Source of the DNA: Prochilodus magdalenae
Taxonomy: Eukaryota; Chordata; Actinopteri; Characiformes; Prochilodontidae
Direction: 5' to 3'
Assembly: GCA_024036415.1 (NCBI GenBank)
Contig: JAMWET010001256.1
Span: 456,501 to 520,500 of the forward strand
DNA: 64,000 nucleotides
This document shows positions 52,894-64,000 of this stretch, piece after piece. The notes below the pieces were generated by a model that worked only from the letters and a program-made list of their open reading frames with translations, did no database searches and was not told the origin of the DNA. Each line of letters begins with the position of its first letter. The first letter of the stretch is position 1. A program made the position numbers and the translations under genes.

Positions 52894-54034
52894 ATTTCTT
52901 TTGGGTTCAGTTCAGTCCTTTATACTGAAAATGGCGAGGGTTAAACGACTGACACTGCTTTTATTAAAGATCTGACTTGAATTTTATTTTGTTTTATTTT
53001 AGTTAAATAGAGAGGAAATTAATTTTGAAATAAAGAAATCAGACATATGAGGTACAAAAATAAACTGTGATAGCATTCAAAAACTGTATAGGTTCTGGAG
53101 ACCTATCAAGCACATTTCCATTTTTGTTTGATTCAGACAACGGTCTTTACTTCAGTAAAATATGTTTTATTGTTTTCCATCAGATCTCCATCATAGTTCT
53201 GTCTTAAACACTTTAAATCTGACATTTAACAGTATCAACATTAAAACAAGTCTGTAATAATACGTTTCACTTGACGCAGCACAGCTCAACTCAACTCTGC
53301 TTGGCACAAATACTTTTTACATTTGGCACTTTGTACATTACAAAGGTAGGACAGCATTGTGGATGTGTTGGTTAATGGCCATTATTCCAAGAAAGCATTG
53401 ACCCCATTTTGGTAATAAACTGGCTGAAGAAAGGCCTTCTAAGTTCATTGATCTGTGAATCACTGGGACTTGTCTTCATTTGAGTGCTTGATTTGTTGTT
53501 TCATTAAAACCTTTCCTCTTTCACTAAATGGCTTGTATATGTTTTACATTCTGTATTATGTATTGGTGTTAGATGTTTGTTGTTAAGATTCATTCAGATG
53601 ATGTTGTCATACAACACAGCACCATACTTTGCACCATTTTACAACTTTCTTTGCACTCTTGTGATCATACATCATTTAAACCAATACAGACACGTAAAGA
53701 AAGGACATAGACTGTAATGCACTGAGCGAAAAATAACTATGTAGGATATGCCTCTGTCAGTTGATTGACCAACTGACTCTGAGTAGACTTTTTTTGAAAA
53801 TAATGTATCTTATGTACCTGACCTTAGAGGCATTGATTGTATGACACACCTGCTTCTGCCTAAATTAGAAGTTATACTGTACTTTGTATGGCTTTGTTGA
53901 TCGTTGGAGACGGTCATTAGAATATCTTGACTGTCTGAACTGTAAATGTGCACATAAGTTTATATTAGTAATACATATAGCTATGAACACTGTGCGTGGG
54001 CAGTAATCATGTCTCTGATAAATATATTTAATAC
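52894..54034. other. rpusd2 3' flank
   Basis: After the AATAAA signals the sequence is AT-rich with no gene or recognised repeat. Confidence 0.45.
53029..53064 (+). other. Polyadenylation signals of rpusd2
   Basis: AATAAA occurs at 53029-53034 and again at 53059-53064, the first 136 bases after the rpusd2 TAA, in AT-rich sequence. This implies a short 3' UTR. Confidence 0.6.
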
Positions 54035-54545
54035 TCTGAGCATTTTATTAGGAACACCTTATATCAGACTCATTATGCGTTTTTGTCTGTTTTGCTGTAC
54101 TGTAACATTACCGGCTGGAGTCCAGTTTTTGTAAATACCATTCACTGTGTTTTTCAATTGTTAGGGCCCCCAGATGACCTCCATATAGTAGGTTTTGTTT
54201 GGGTGGTGGATCATTCCCAGCTATGCTATTACATTTAATGTGTGTTGCGCTGGTGTGAGTGGATCAGACACAGTAGTCTCTTGTCCTTCATTAGTGGTCA
54301 CAAGACACTGTTGGCTGGATAGTTGTGGTTGGTGGACGAGTTTCTTTGTTTAAACACTCACACCAGTACCACCACTCAAATAATACCTGCTGAAGAACAG
54401 GGTGAAAAGGTGCTACAAAGTATGCTGGGGAAACAGACCACAGTCTGTAATTGTAGAACTACCAAGTGGACCTGTATGGTAACTGGAGCTGATAAAATGG
54501 ACCATAAGTGTGGATAGAAGGATGATCCTAATTAAATGCTTGATG
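54035..54545. repeat. Interspersed repeat family A, copy 3
   Basis: Contains GGTGTGAGTGGATCAGACAC, CACTCAAATAATACCTGCT, GAAGAACAGGGTGAAAAGG and CAGTCTGTAATTGTAGAAC in family order. It begins near ATTTTATTAGGAACACC. It separates the rpusd2 and disp2 3' ends. Confidence 0.7.
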
Positions 54546-55102
54546 AGAATATACATGAGTTCCATATAAGATAAATGTGCAAAACCATATAAATAGTGTG
54601 ACATGTAAGATCAAGAGGTCTGTATATTTAAATGTGAAACAGTCAGAACAAAATAAAACCAAACGCACTGGCGGGCATTATTTTAGGACAAGGCTTAAGT
54701 GAACCGATCTGGTGTTTGTGTTTACAGGTTCAGGCACCATAATCCTTTGAGAGTTTATACAATTTTTGTGGTAGAAAACAGCAACACAAGGCCACAAGGG
54801 ACAGGCTGTTGTAGTGCTTATACAGTAAGACATGCAATGACATTGGTCCCCCAGTTTGAAGTTTCATCTGTGTCAAAATCACTGGTGGAGGCAGTGGAAA
54901 ATAACTTTTGAAGGATTCCACAAAAAAAACGTGTGGACTGTATCATAGTGTTTATAGATCCGTAAAGTCTGGTAGGCATTTACAGGTAAGTTCATCAATT
55001 TTGTACTGTTAATAATTTGCAGGATACTCTGTACAGGTTCAACACTTTAGAAATGGACATGCTGAAAGCAGTCAATGAGGTTTCGTCTACTGAATGTTTC
55101 AA
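54546..55102. other. disp2 3' side
   Basis: Probably the disp2 3' UTR on the minus strand. No clear AATAAA was found by eye. Confidence 0.4.
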
Positions 55103-58100
55103 TCAGCTGCTGTCCTCACCTCTCCCATCCCTCTTGATCCAAACATCCGGCATGTCAGGTTTACTGTTCGGCAGGATCACAGGCAGCTCACTTTGGCTTG
55201 TCCGTCCCCTGCCGTTTCCTGGGGAGCCAAGATCATAAACCGTTTCCCTTAGGGACAGACGCAACGTATCTCTCTTGCCGTTCAGGTGGCCTGGTCGCAG
55301 CTCTGCCTCATTCACAGTGGATGGAGGTACTGAGACAGTGGGCTCAATGTCGCTTAAGCACGTCTCGTTGGAATCTTCAAGTCCTTCGAAGGAACTTTGT
55401 GACTGGCATGATAAAAGTCGTTTGTGTGGATGACATGAAGTTGTACCGTCCATAGAAAGTGACCTTTTATTGGTATTGCTCATAGTTTCCGTGACCATGA
55501 TATCATCCATGCTGGAGGACGAGGACAAAGAAGCATTCCATAGCTTAACTCCGCCAACGGGCTGACCGCGACATTTCTTACATAAAAGCCTTTCCTTTGC
55601 TGGATCACCGGGAGCAACCACTACAGGTCGCGGTATGTTCCCCTTATAAGGGGAGGAGGTCTGGAGCGCTGGGGGAGGGTTGCAACCTTTGAGGTGCCTG
55701 CTACCCATCTCCTCACTGTCAGCTTCCATGCTAATCCTGTCATAATCTTGTTTTGGACTGATACCACAGAACTCTATGTCATCCGAAAGGACAGAAGGCC
55801 TGTTGGACAGCTTGCTGGTGCAAGTGCTATTTTCAAAGCTGTCGCTCAGATGACAGGCTAATGGTTGCAGCTCATACTGCTCTGGGTCCTTTCTCACCCC
55901 TGCCTGCTGGTGCCTGTGGCGCTGCTGATTAGGGCACAGGAATCCTCCGCCACTTTCTTTGTTGAAGCTCCTTCTGCCCCGTGATCCTGTGCCACAGCTG
56001 AATGCCCCGTTAACCGAAGGACTGGCGGTTCCAGGTTCAGCAGCTGAGCATGAAGATAGCATATTTTCAGTGGTTCGCTCTGTTGCACATGGTATAATTA
56101 TTTTGCCACAGTTCTTTTCAGGGCCAAAGAAGCAGCAGAGTGACTGAAAGAAGAAGGTGGCAAATCCACATGCCACGCACTTCACGAGAAGGAGAAAAAT
56201 CCCTAGCTTTCTGAAAAGCAATGCTGTCGCAGGTAACATTATGATCCCCACACAAAAATATGCTCCAGCACCTGTGGCTACTGGACAACCCATTCTCTTC
56301 AAGGAATGTGCTACCCTGCCCAGTCTGTCGTTGTGTGGGGCCAGACAGTAGGAAATGCAATAATTGGCTGCAAAGTCAACAGAGAGTCCTGCAGCAGCTG
56401 AAATAAACAGTGCTTCCACACTATTTAACTGCCATTCCAGAAGCACAAGCAGGCCAACAGTAGCAAAAACGCTGCCTCCCACAGCAACAGTCACATAGAT
56501 GCTTAGTGGTATATTCCAGGTGGTAAGTAAAAGCAATGCGAATGTAAGTGCTACTGAAAAGCCTGCGACCTCTAACGTCTCTGAGCTTAGGCATTGCTGG
56601 AGGTCGTACAACGATAACTGGCTCACAAACCATCCTTTCTGGAGTCCTGGTGGAGCTCCTGCAATTTCCTTATTAAACCATGACGCAATCTGACTGTAGA
56701 AACGTGATGTTCTGCTGAAGTTGAAGCTGTAACGTTGTGAGGTCTTAAAGACTACAACAAGGGCGGCAACTTGACTGTGCAAATCAAAGCGAAGACCTCC
56801 ATTTCTGGGTGAATGCCTCTCTATCTGACGCTCTGCCACCATCATTTTGAGACACTGCTCGAAGACGTTTGGCGGGTATGGAAAGGAAATATTGTTGCAG
56901 CAGAAACTGAATGCATCCTCATTCTCAGAGCATCGGCGTACAGACACCCAGTGAATCAAATCTTCCACAAAACAGGCATTGTCTTCCGCTGCTTCATGTT
57001 CTTCTGGCGATGACGAATAGAAACTCTGGTTTCTAATTTTCCCACATAGGTCTCGCAACCACAGTTGGGCTTCAGAACTAGTCATGTTGAAGTCTGGATC
57101 CATGGCAAAGGAGCCATTGCCTTTGGGATTAAAATGATTCCCACTGTCAGTTGGGATGACGCCCCAGATCAGAGTCAGGGTCATAGGCTCATCTTCGCCT
57201 TGTTTCATTCGCTCGAACATGAACTGGTGGCGGTATTCTGCGTCGTATCTCTCGAAAGGATGACTGGAGCGGAACAGTTGTGTAGCCCTACTGTCTGAAG
57301 ATGGCAGTTTCATGCCAGGGTCCACGCATGATATGTAAATTCCCCCCGCAGCCAGCACTGCAAACCAGCAGATCCAAATGTAGCGAAATTTAACCACACC
57401 GCAGGGCAGGAATTTCAAGAACAGTAAATTTGACGTGTCAGTGAGACCTCGTTTAAGTCCTCGAATTTTCTGTCCCATCTTGAAAAGGCACCGCTTCCTT
57501 GAACTTGTGTCCCAGAAGCCTCCAGGAATATTTGAACAGCATGGCTTCCATGGTGGCTTAGTAGCAAAGGTTGATGACGCGGCATACCGCTCTTGTAGAA
57601 CAACAGTGCAGGGCAGCCAAACAAGAGCGAACAGTGTGTTGATTAAAGAGGCACTACCAAGGTACACAGCAAAACACCTCACAACCGTGATGCTGCTTAT
57701 GTAGCCTGAGTAGAATGCGACACTAGATGTTAGGCCGGATACCAATATCAAGTACCCCATTTCCTGTAAGACCCGGTGCATTCTCTTTTCTAGTGCAGCA
57801 GGAGGATTATGGCTCAGTTGTACCTTCCACAAGTCAGTAAAGGTGAAGACTTGATTCAAGCAGCTTCCTAAGAGGATGAGAACCGCGGCAAGATTGAGGA
57901 GTGGAAAAAATCTTAGGCCGAACGCAATTTTGTAGAAGAAATAAGACGTTAAAAGAGACAATGAGACTGCAGCCAGTGACATAACTGACAAAAGGAGTGA
58001 CTTAAGATATAAGGCCATTGTAATTAGCAGTGCGAGAACCGTTAGGATTGGGTAGACAGAGTCTCGTGAGAGGTAATACTTGAAAAGCTTCTGCTTTATC

Positions 58101-61100
58101 CCCAGGTCCATCCCTGTTATGGTGGTGTTGTTGTATGTGAGCTCTTTACCTTCAAGATGTTCCAAATACATCTTCATTAATGTATCTCCTTTTGCCACTG
58201 GTAGAAACAGAACACTGTATTTCAGAGATGGAACCTGGTATTCAACAGTCTGAGGCCCGAGGAAGTCTTTGTCTACTAGGAAATGCAGAATCTGAAAGAT
58301 GATGCTTGAGCGCTTGCAATCGAGTGGGACAAAGGCGCAGTAGCCATGCTTGCTTCTTTCTGCGCATGATGCAACCAAGCTGCCATCATGGTAGTATGGA
58401 GCGCAGTATCTGAGCAGGCTTAAATTGTCTGTCACTTGCTGTGCTGTAAGGCTAAAGCAAGATGAGACATTGTTGAGGAGTGCCAAGAAGTTTCCCAGAG
58501 ACCAGCTTGGACAGCATTCTCTCTTAACCTTGGAACCAGCACTCTCCGATTTGACCTGGCAGAGTTCTTCAAAGTGTGCATCTGAGCGTAACTGAAAGGA
58601 AATGGAAAGAAAATCAATGTGCTCAGTTGGTTGTCACATCTTACTAGCATTTTACAGAGTAAATGGCACCTTATCAAACGGTTGGGTTTATATAGAATTC
58701 ATGTAGAGCCATTACATATTCAAGATTAACATCAGGAAATTACTCTGAAATTAATCAGGAAATTAGTCTGTGAATGGATCCAGTATAAAAATATAATTAC
58801 CTACATAAGTACTTACATGATTACTTTAAAACCACTTTGATAAAACATATAGTTCTATTCCTAAAATCTAATTAGACTTTGCATTCAAAGTCCTTGTAAA
58901 CATACAAATCAGATTTGGAATTCTAGCTTCTATAGCTAAATGTCCAAAGAATGTGTTTGTGTTCTGCTTTGTCACATTTCCAAAAGCGGCTCAAGACTGG
59001 CTATGGACAACTGAGCTGTGTGCAGAAAACACTCCATATTAGAGATTCTTAGTGGGTTTATTCCATTTTCCATAAACTAAGAAGAACAAAAATAACATTT
59101 GCATGTGCCAATGTGCATAGATCAGACAACCATGCCAAACCTATGCACACTTATGTCTGTAAGTCTTGGAAAGTAGTAATCGTTTGGATTAGGTTACATG
59201 CTAGATTAATGATTTTTAGTGTAATCATGCTGCATGTTGTTAAAGGCAATTAAACAAGAATCTGTGATTATTCAATTCTCATAAACCTTAATATAACTGA
59301 CAAAGAACACATGAATGACTTATGGTTTACCCATGTGATTAATGTAAATACACGCCATGTAAAATGTTAAGGCAGAGAAGTTTGAAAAGTTCATAGTACA
59401 TTCAAGTTACAGTGTTTTAAAACATCCAATAAGCAAGTAGACTGGTAACAGGTGAGGGGATCATAAACAGGCAACACAGAATTGCCCACCAAAGGCTCAA
59501 AGGCAAGCAAAAATGGGTCATTCACTAACGTCATTAGAGAATAATCAAACAGAGCATTTCTCAGCACTTTGGGTCTTTCACGTCTAAAAAGTATGGACGA
59601 AAAGATTCATGGAATCCAGACAGGCCTGAAACCACTACCCCTATGTGTGAGACCTTTAAGCCTTGCACTACCTACAGCCAGATGGGCTCGGGAGTACTTT
59701 GGAAATACAACTTAAATGCAATACTTGAAAAGCTTTTCTGTAAGAAGAAACGCTGCCGAGTTCTATGTATGTGAGATTTTAAAGAGACATGTGCTGCTGT
59801 CAGTGCGATGTCTTTTGGTGGAAAGTCCATGGTTATTTCGGGTTATTTTGACAAGACAAGTCTCATTCTGCGCATGCTACCCCAGTGTGTGTTGTCTGCC
59901 TGTCTCCTATTAAAAATATATGGCGCATCACGAAGAGGAGAATAAGACCATAACAACCATGGCCGAGCAGCTGAAGTCTTGCAAGAAGGGGCAAAAATTA
60001 TGCTTGCAAAACTGCCACAATTTACCTCCTAAGATCCCTGTGTAAAACGTGTTAATGAAAGGAAAGGTGAGGCAGCACAGTCATTTGGTGCAGTGTGTTG
60101 CACATATCAATTTCAAAATGTGTTTGTATTTAACACAATGTTTTGTTTAAGCTCATCAGAAAACATTATGTATGTAAATAAATAAACATTTAATAGAATC
60201 ACAAATCACAGATTCTGGTTGGTGAAAGATGTTCTGACCCCCCATCCTATTCACGTCTTTAAAAACAATCTTAAATATTTCTGTTGTGAAGCACAGAAAA
60301 CCCTGCGGTTTACCTGGGTCTGTTCCATCTCACACATGGAGTAGATTGCCTTCAGGCTCCAGAGACTGGCAGAGTTTTCTGAGCGGAAAACCAGCTGGGC
60401 ATAACCATCCCCTGCGGAGTCACAGATGGAGCAGGGAGACCAGCATTCTTTATTACACGCTACAGTCCATTTATTGATTTATTAGGCTGGAAAGCTCCAT
60501 ATTTTATTGAGAAATGGTGTTTTCCCAAAACAAGTGATTTCCTTCATTTCCCCCTTACCCGGAGCGTTGCAGAAAAACGTGTTCTCAGCAGAGTCTCTGT
60601 GCAGCATTCTTCTAGAACGATGTTTTAAGTGATGCTGAGCCCTGCTGCTGACCTCTCTGTAAACACCAAGAGCGATGGATTAGATGAATCATTCCACCAA
60701 ACTAGGATAAGGTCAGAGTTCAAAACAACTTTCACACCTTTAACTGACCTGGACTTTAGACTAAAACCCTTCTGCTTTGAAGAACTCTGTTCAGAATCTT
60801 TACTAAATGTTCTGGTAATGAGAATTTTAGCTCATTATGAGCAGAACTCACAACAATAACCCGGAAGTGACTAACGAGCACAGCTTTGGGTGTACTTAAC
60901 ATAACAACAGGAAGCTCAAATAAGTTTATTTGTTGCAGGAATGTATGTATTATGTATTTTAGAAGTGATGATTCTTAATGTTACACACTGAGTTTCAGAC
61001 TTTTGGTCACATTTGCTTTAAAACATTGGGACCTAACCGCTCACCATGTGACTATGACAGACAGTGATGGAGCCTCACTTCCTGCTCTAAAGCAAAAAGG

Positions 61101-63195
61101 GCGTGGCTAAAATAATACTCCATCTGTGAACTAAAATGTATGTTAAATCTAAACCTAAAACTAAACCTAAACTCGGCTTTCAAAAGGGCCAAAACAAATG
61201 ACTGATTATTAGTATAAAATATAATACAACATTAATATTGTAAGCAGCACAACTGCAGGGTGCAGTACCGTGTCATGCCCTTGTCTGTGAATTGCTGAGA
61301 AGTCAGAGATAGTGCTTTCCCAGGCCCGGTACTTTCCTGCAGCTTCGTCCATGCTGCCATTCGAATCCCAATGTCTGTCCCTTGGGGCTCGAATCCCTGT
61401 AATAGCCCACCAGAAACACAGAGAAGGTGGCTGCATGTCCTTTCAACAATGCACTCAGGTTATTTTGCAAGGCAAATGTGCAGGTCTCTTTGTTGGGTTA
61501 GATAATTATCAGAAATGTATTCAGGGAAGAAATGAATGCTTTTGTCCAGTGTGGCTCTAATCACGGCACATGCTGTTCTAGAAACACACATGCCGTTTCT
61601 GTGGTTTCAGTATGGTGTGGTTATATTTTGTTGTATGATTCATTAATGTATGTTGAGTGATATACCAGTGCAGATCATTTTGAGGAAATGTGTATCATAA
61701 ATGGAAAAGTACTTACTAATAAAGGGTCAGAGAAGTCTGGCAAGGGACCAACCAAAATCCCTACTAGGGAAAAGACGAGGAGCACTACAGCACATGAGAT
61801 AAGTACTGTCATTGGGTATTCCACTATGACCTGGGAGTAGCTGTCAGAAAAAAGAATTCAGAGATGTCTGAAAACTGAAATTCTAAATTCATAGGCGAAC
61901 CTAGTACAGACTACAGAGTACATCTTTATTAATGCCTTAAATATTATTCTAAAGCCAGATTTGTGTGTTGTTCTGTGTGGAATTCTAATGATTTTTCAAA
62001 ACTTCTGCAAAATTGAATCATTAAGATGTAAACAAAGTCGAATGTCATGTTAGGAAGTCATAGTGTTTAGTTCAGCAGTGTCTAATCTTATCCAGAATGG
62101 GTGCTGTGAGGGAGTGAAAACCGGCAGTCACACCCACCCCTTGCGCATAGGACTGGGCAGTGCTGGTTTAAAGTTCCACCTTATGCTTGATACATTTTAT
62201 ATGCTAATTTTCAAATATGGTTTAAGCTTTAAACCTACTCTAAAAAGCAGATTTTACACTATTTTACCATATCAGCACCACATACACATGGTGGTGATAT
62301 GAACCAGAGGTTACAATGTTTACAACACAAATATAGCCATGTTATCAGAATCAAACTGGATCTGTAGGTCTGACATCATAAGACACGCACAGAATTTAAG
62401 TTGCACACTCAACCACAGTCCATCTGGGTGAAACTATTTATTTTTTGATGATGTGTGTATAAAAACACGTTCACAGGTACTGTTATCATATCATATGGTT
62501 CATATCACCACCACTGTATAGAAATCTAAGTTGGTCGTTTGTGTTATGGTCAATACATTCATTTATATTTCACTGATTACTGTATGAAGAAGTGTAAAAT
62601 TGTGGAGTACCTCTATTGCACTGCTGTTGTTTATTCATAGTTACTGATAGAAATGTATTACCAGCCACATGATCACAAAGTGCCAACTCACCTTTTCGGA
62701 ATCCTGTGGAATCTCTCAGTCCTAAAAAAAAGACAGTGACTGGTTACACTTGGAAATGCTTACACTGATGTCTATAGAATATTTAGGACTGAAAAAAAGC
62801 ACCTGACTGTCACCACATGATGCTGAACTGGCTTGTAGTTACTGCCATCACGTGATCCCTGCAGCCAATGACACTGCATGGTGTTGTGACACAGAGGCTG
62901 GTGGAAGGGACTGCACCTGTGAACTGTCTTGTTGGTTGAGCAGTCAGAATGTAAAGGTGCGTTCGTTTGATTCACACCGGCATTGCCTGTGACTGGCTGG
63001 TTGTGGTCGCAGCATGGGCATCTTTTGAGTTGAGGTGACTGGTAGGAACAGCTCTGTGACACTTGGTCATACAGTTGAGAGGAGGATGGTGTTTTACACA
63101 GATTGTTTATCTGGTTCCCCTCTATGGTGCCCTGATTTGTTGGTGACTCTGGGTCCTCACTGTCTGGGGGGCACAACGACAGCTTCGGGATTTCA
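55103..63195 (-). CDS. disp2: Protein dispatched homolog 2 (seven coding exons, 5' end missing)
   Basis: Minus-strand coding exons are 63195-62803, 62721-62692, 61840-61717, 61396-61269, 60656-60559, 60411-60314 and 58591-55103, giving 1,453 residues to the TGA. All phases agree. The first visible exon begins in phase 2 (its T completes an AGT Ser codon) and has no suitable Met, so at least one upstream exon is missing. The protein is a multi-pass RND-family membrane protein with a sterol-sensing-like domain. Landmarks are [11 protein letters not shown] before TM1 (about 145-172), [54 protein letters not shown] in the second RND half (Asp codon 56377-56375), and a long cytosolic tail ending with [18 protein letters not shown] and [12 protein letters not shown], all characteristic of DISP2. 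Dispatched-1 releases lipid-modified Hedgehog; the substrate of Disp2 is not settled. The first-half acidic motif of Disp1 is replaced by GSCLNQ (about 533-538). Confidence 0.94.
58592..60313 (-). other. disp2 intron before the last large exon
   Basis: Donor CAG|GTAAAC at 60313-60312; acceptor TTTCAG just before 58591. The intron is AT-rich; no repeat or gene recognised inside. Confidence 0.7.
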
Positions 63196-64000
63196 CTGCG
63201 AACAGGAAACAGTGATGGTCTTAAAAATAGGTTTTTTATCAATATTTAGATTTATATTAATTCATTATAGATGAACTATTAACCTAAATTTCAACTATTC
63301 CATCTGTCAGGAAGCTGATATATAATCCACTGTATGTAAATGGATACATTGCAAAGAAAATATATTTAAGGTTTTTATTTCATCAGTCATTCTTTATAAA
63401 CATGCACTTTTTCTGAAATTAATGCCTGCAACACATTCCAAAAAGTGGGGATGGGATACCTTAGACTAATAACATTGTGAAATGTTCAGAAAACATTTTA
63501 GAAGAGGTAATGTAATTATGCTTAGGAACATCCAGAAAAAGCCTAGCGCTTTATGGTCAAGGATGAGTTGAGGCCTTCCACTTTAATGAAAAATGTCAGC
63601 AAGTAATATGACTGTTTAAGTCCCCCAATGAACTTTTGAAAGTATTTAAAGCGTCTAGAGTGCATAATATTATCAAAAGATTAGGGTAGATTGAAAAAAG
63701 GGAAAAACTGAATACCTATGACCTTAGGGCAGCACTGCATTTGCTTTGATAAACCAATGTCAATGAAGAGTGTTTATTGCTGCAGCAGAAGTCATATATC
63801 AACAACATTCATAAACGCTGCTGACTTCTCTGGGCTTGAGCTCATCTGAAATGAATAAATGTTCAGTGGAAATATGAACTGTGCTTGGTCAGGTCCATCT
63901 TCAGACCTTTAACAGAAATAATGGACAATGTGTTCTTTGGGCCACTGAAAAACAGTATTATCAAGATTGTTACCAGCATAAAATTCAAAAGCCAGAGTAT
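63196..64000 (-). other. disp2 upstream intron; first coding exon not found
   Basis: Follows the acceptor TTCGCAG at 63202-63196. The only candidate start is a minus-strand ATG near 63,850 (MSSSPEKSAAF), but it has no usable donor in the right phase, so the true first exon is probably past the window edge. Confidence 0.45.

Noticed and set aside
63830..63860. First coding exon of disp2 (MSSSPEKSAAF)
   Set aside because: No GT donor in the right phase before the in-frame stop.

Overview
The window looks like nuclear DNA from a ray-finned fish, probably an otophysan teleost. Genes are split by GT-AG introns, the sequence is AT-rich, and there are many Tc1/mariner remnants, a tRNA-derived SINE, and fish-type L1 and Rex/CR1/L2-like LINE fragments. 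The fish call rests on the protein families and repeats. The otophysan call is only an impression from the repeat families.

Positions 1-36,500 hold no gene I can support. This part contains decayed transposons, hairpin-like nonautonomous repeats, a 20-bp-unit minisatellite (about 7,130-8,190), simple repeats, and several repeat-free stretches that could be conserved regulatory elements. The clearest mobile element is a Tc1-like transposon at 21,070-22,573. It has ~210-bp terminal inverted repeats, a doubled internal motif in each, and a broken transposase.

Positions 36,500-64,000 hold five genes. From left to right they are a prolactin-releasing-peptide-receptor-like GPCR (prlhr-like, minus, single exon), ccdc32 (minus, three coding exons), a protein-L-isoaspartate O-methyltransferase (pcmt family, plus, eight coding exons), rpusd2 (plus, three exons) and disp2 (minus, seven coding exons visible; the first coding exon was not found and may lie past the right edge). 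I joined the exons by eye from splice sites, reading-phase continuity and family similarity. For ccdc32, pcmt and rpusd2 the joined lengths (186, 249 and 577 aa) fit the families.

From memory, CCDC32, RPUSD2 and DISP2 lie close together on human 15q15, so the right half is an old vertebrate linkage block. PCMT1 and PRLHR lie elsewhere in human (6q25 and 10q26), so the fish arrangement differs. The five genes do not form a pathway: neuropeptide signalling, AP2/clathrin adaptor assembly, protein repair, RNA pseudouridylation and an RND-type membrane protein. I see no clearly new biological system. The best leads are two GC-AG introns in neighbouring genes, a possible ER-retained PCMT form, loss of one RND acidic motif in Disp2, and three families of hairpin-like repeats.
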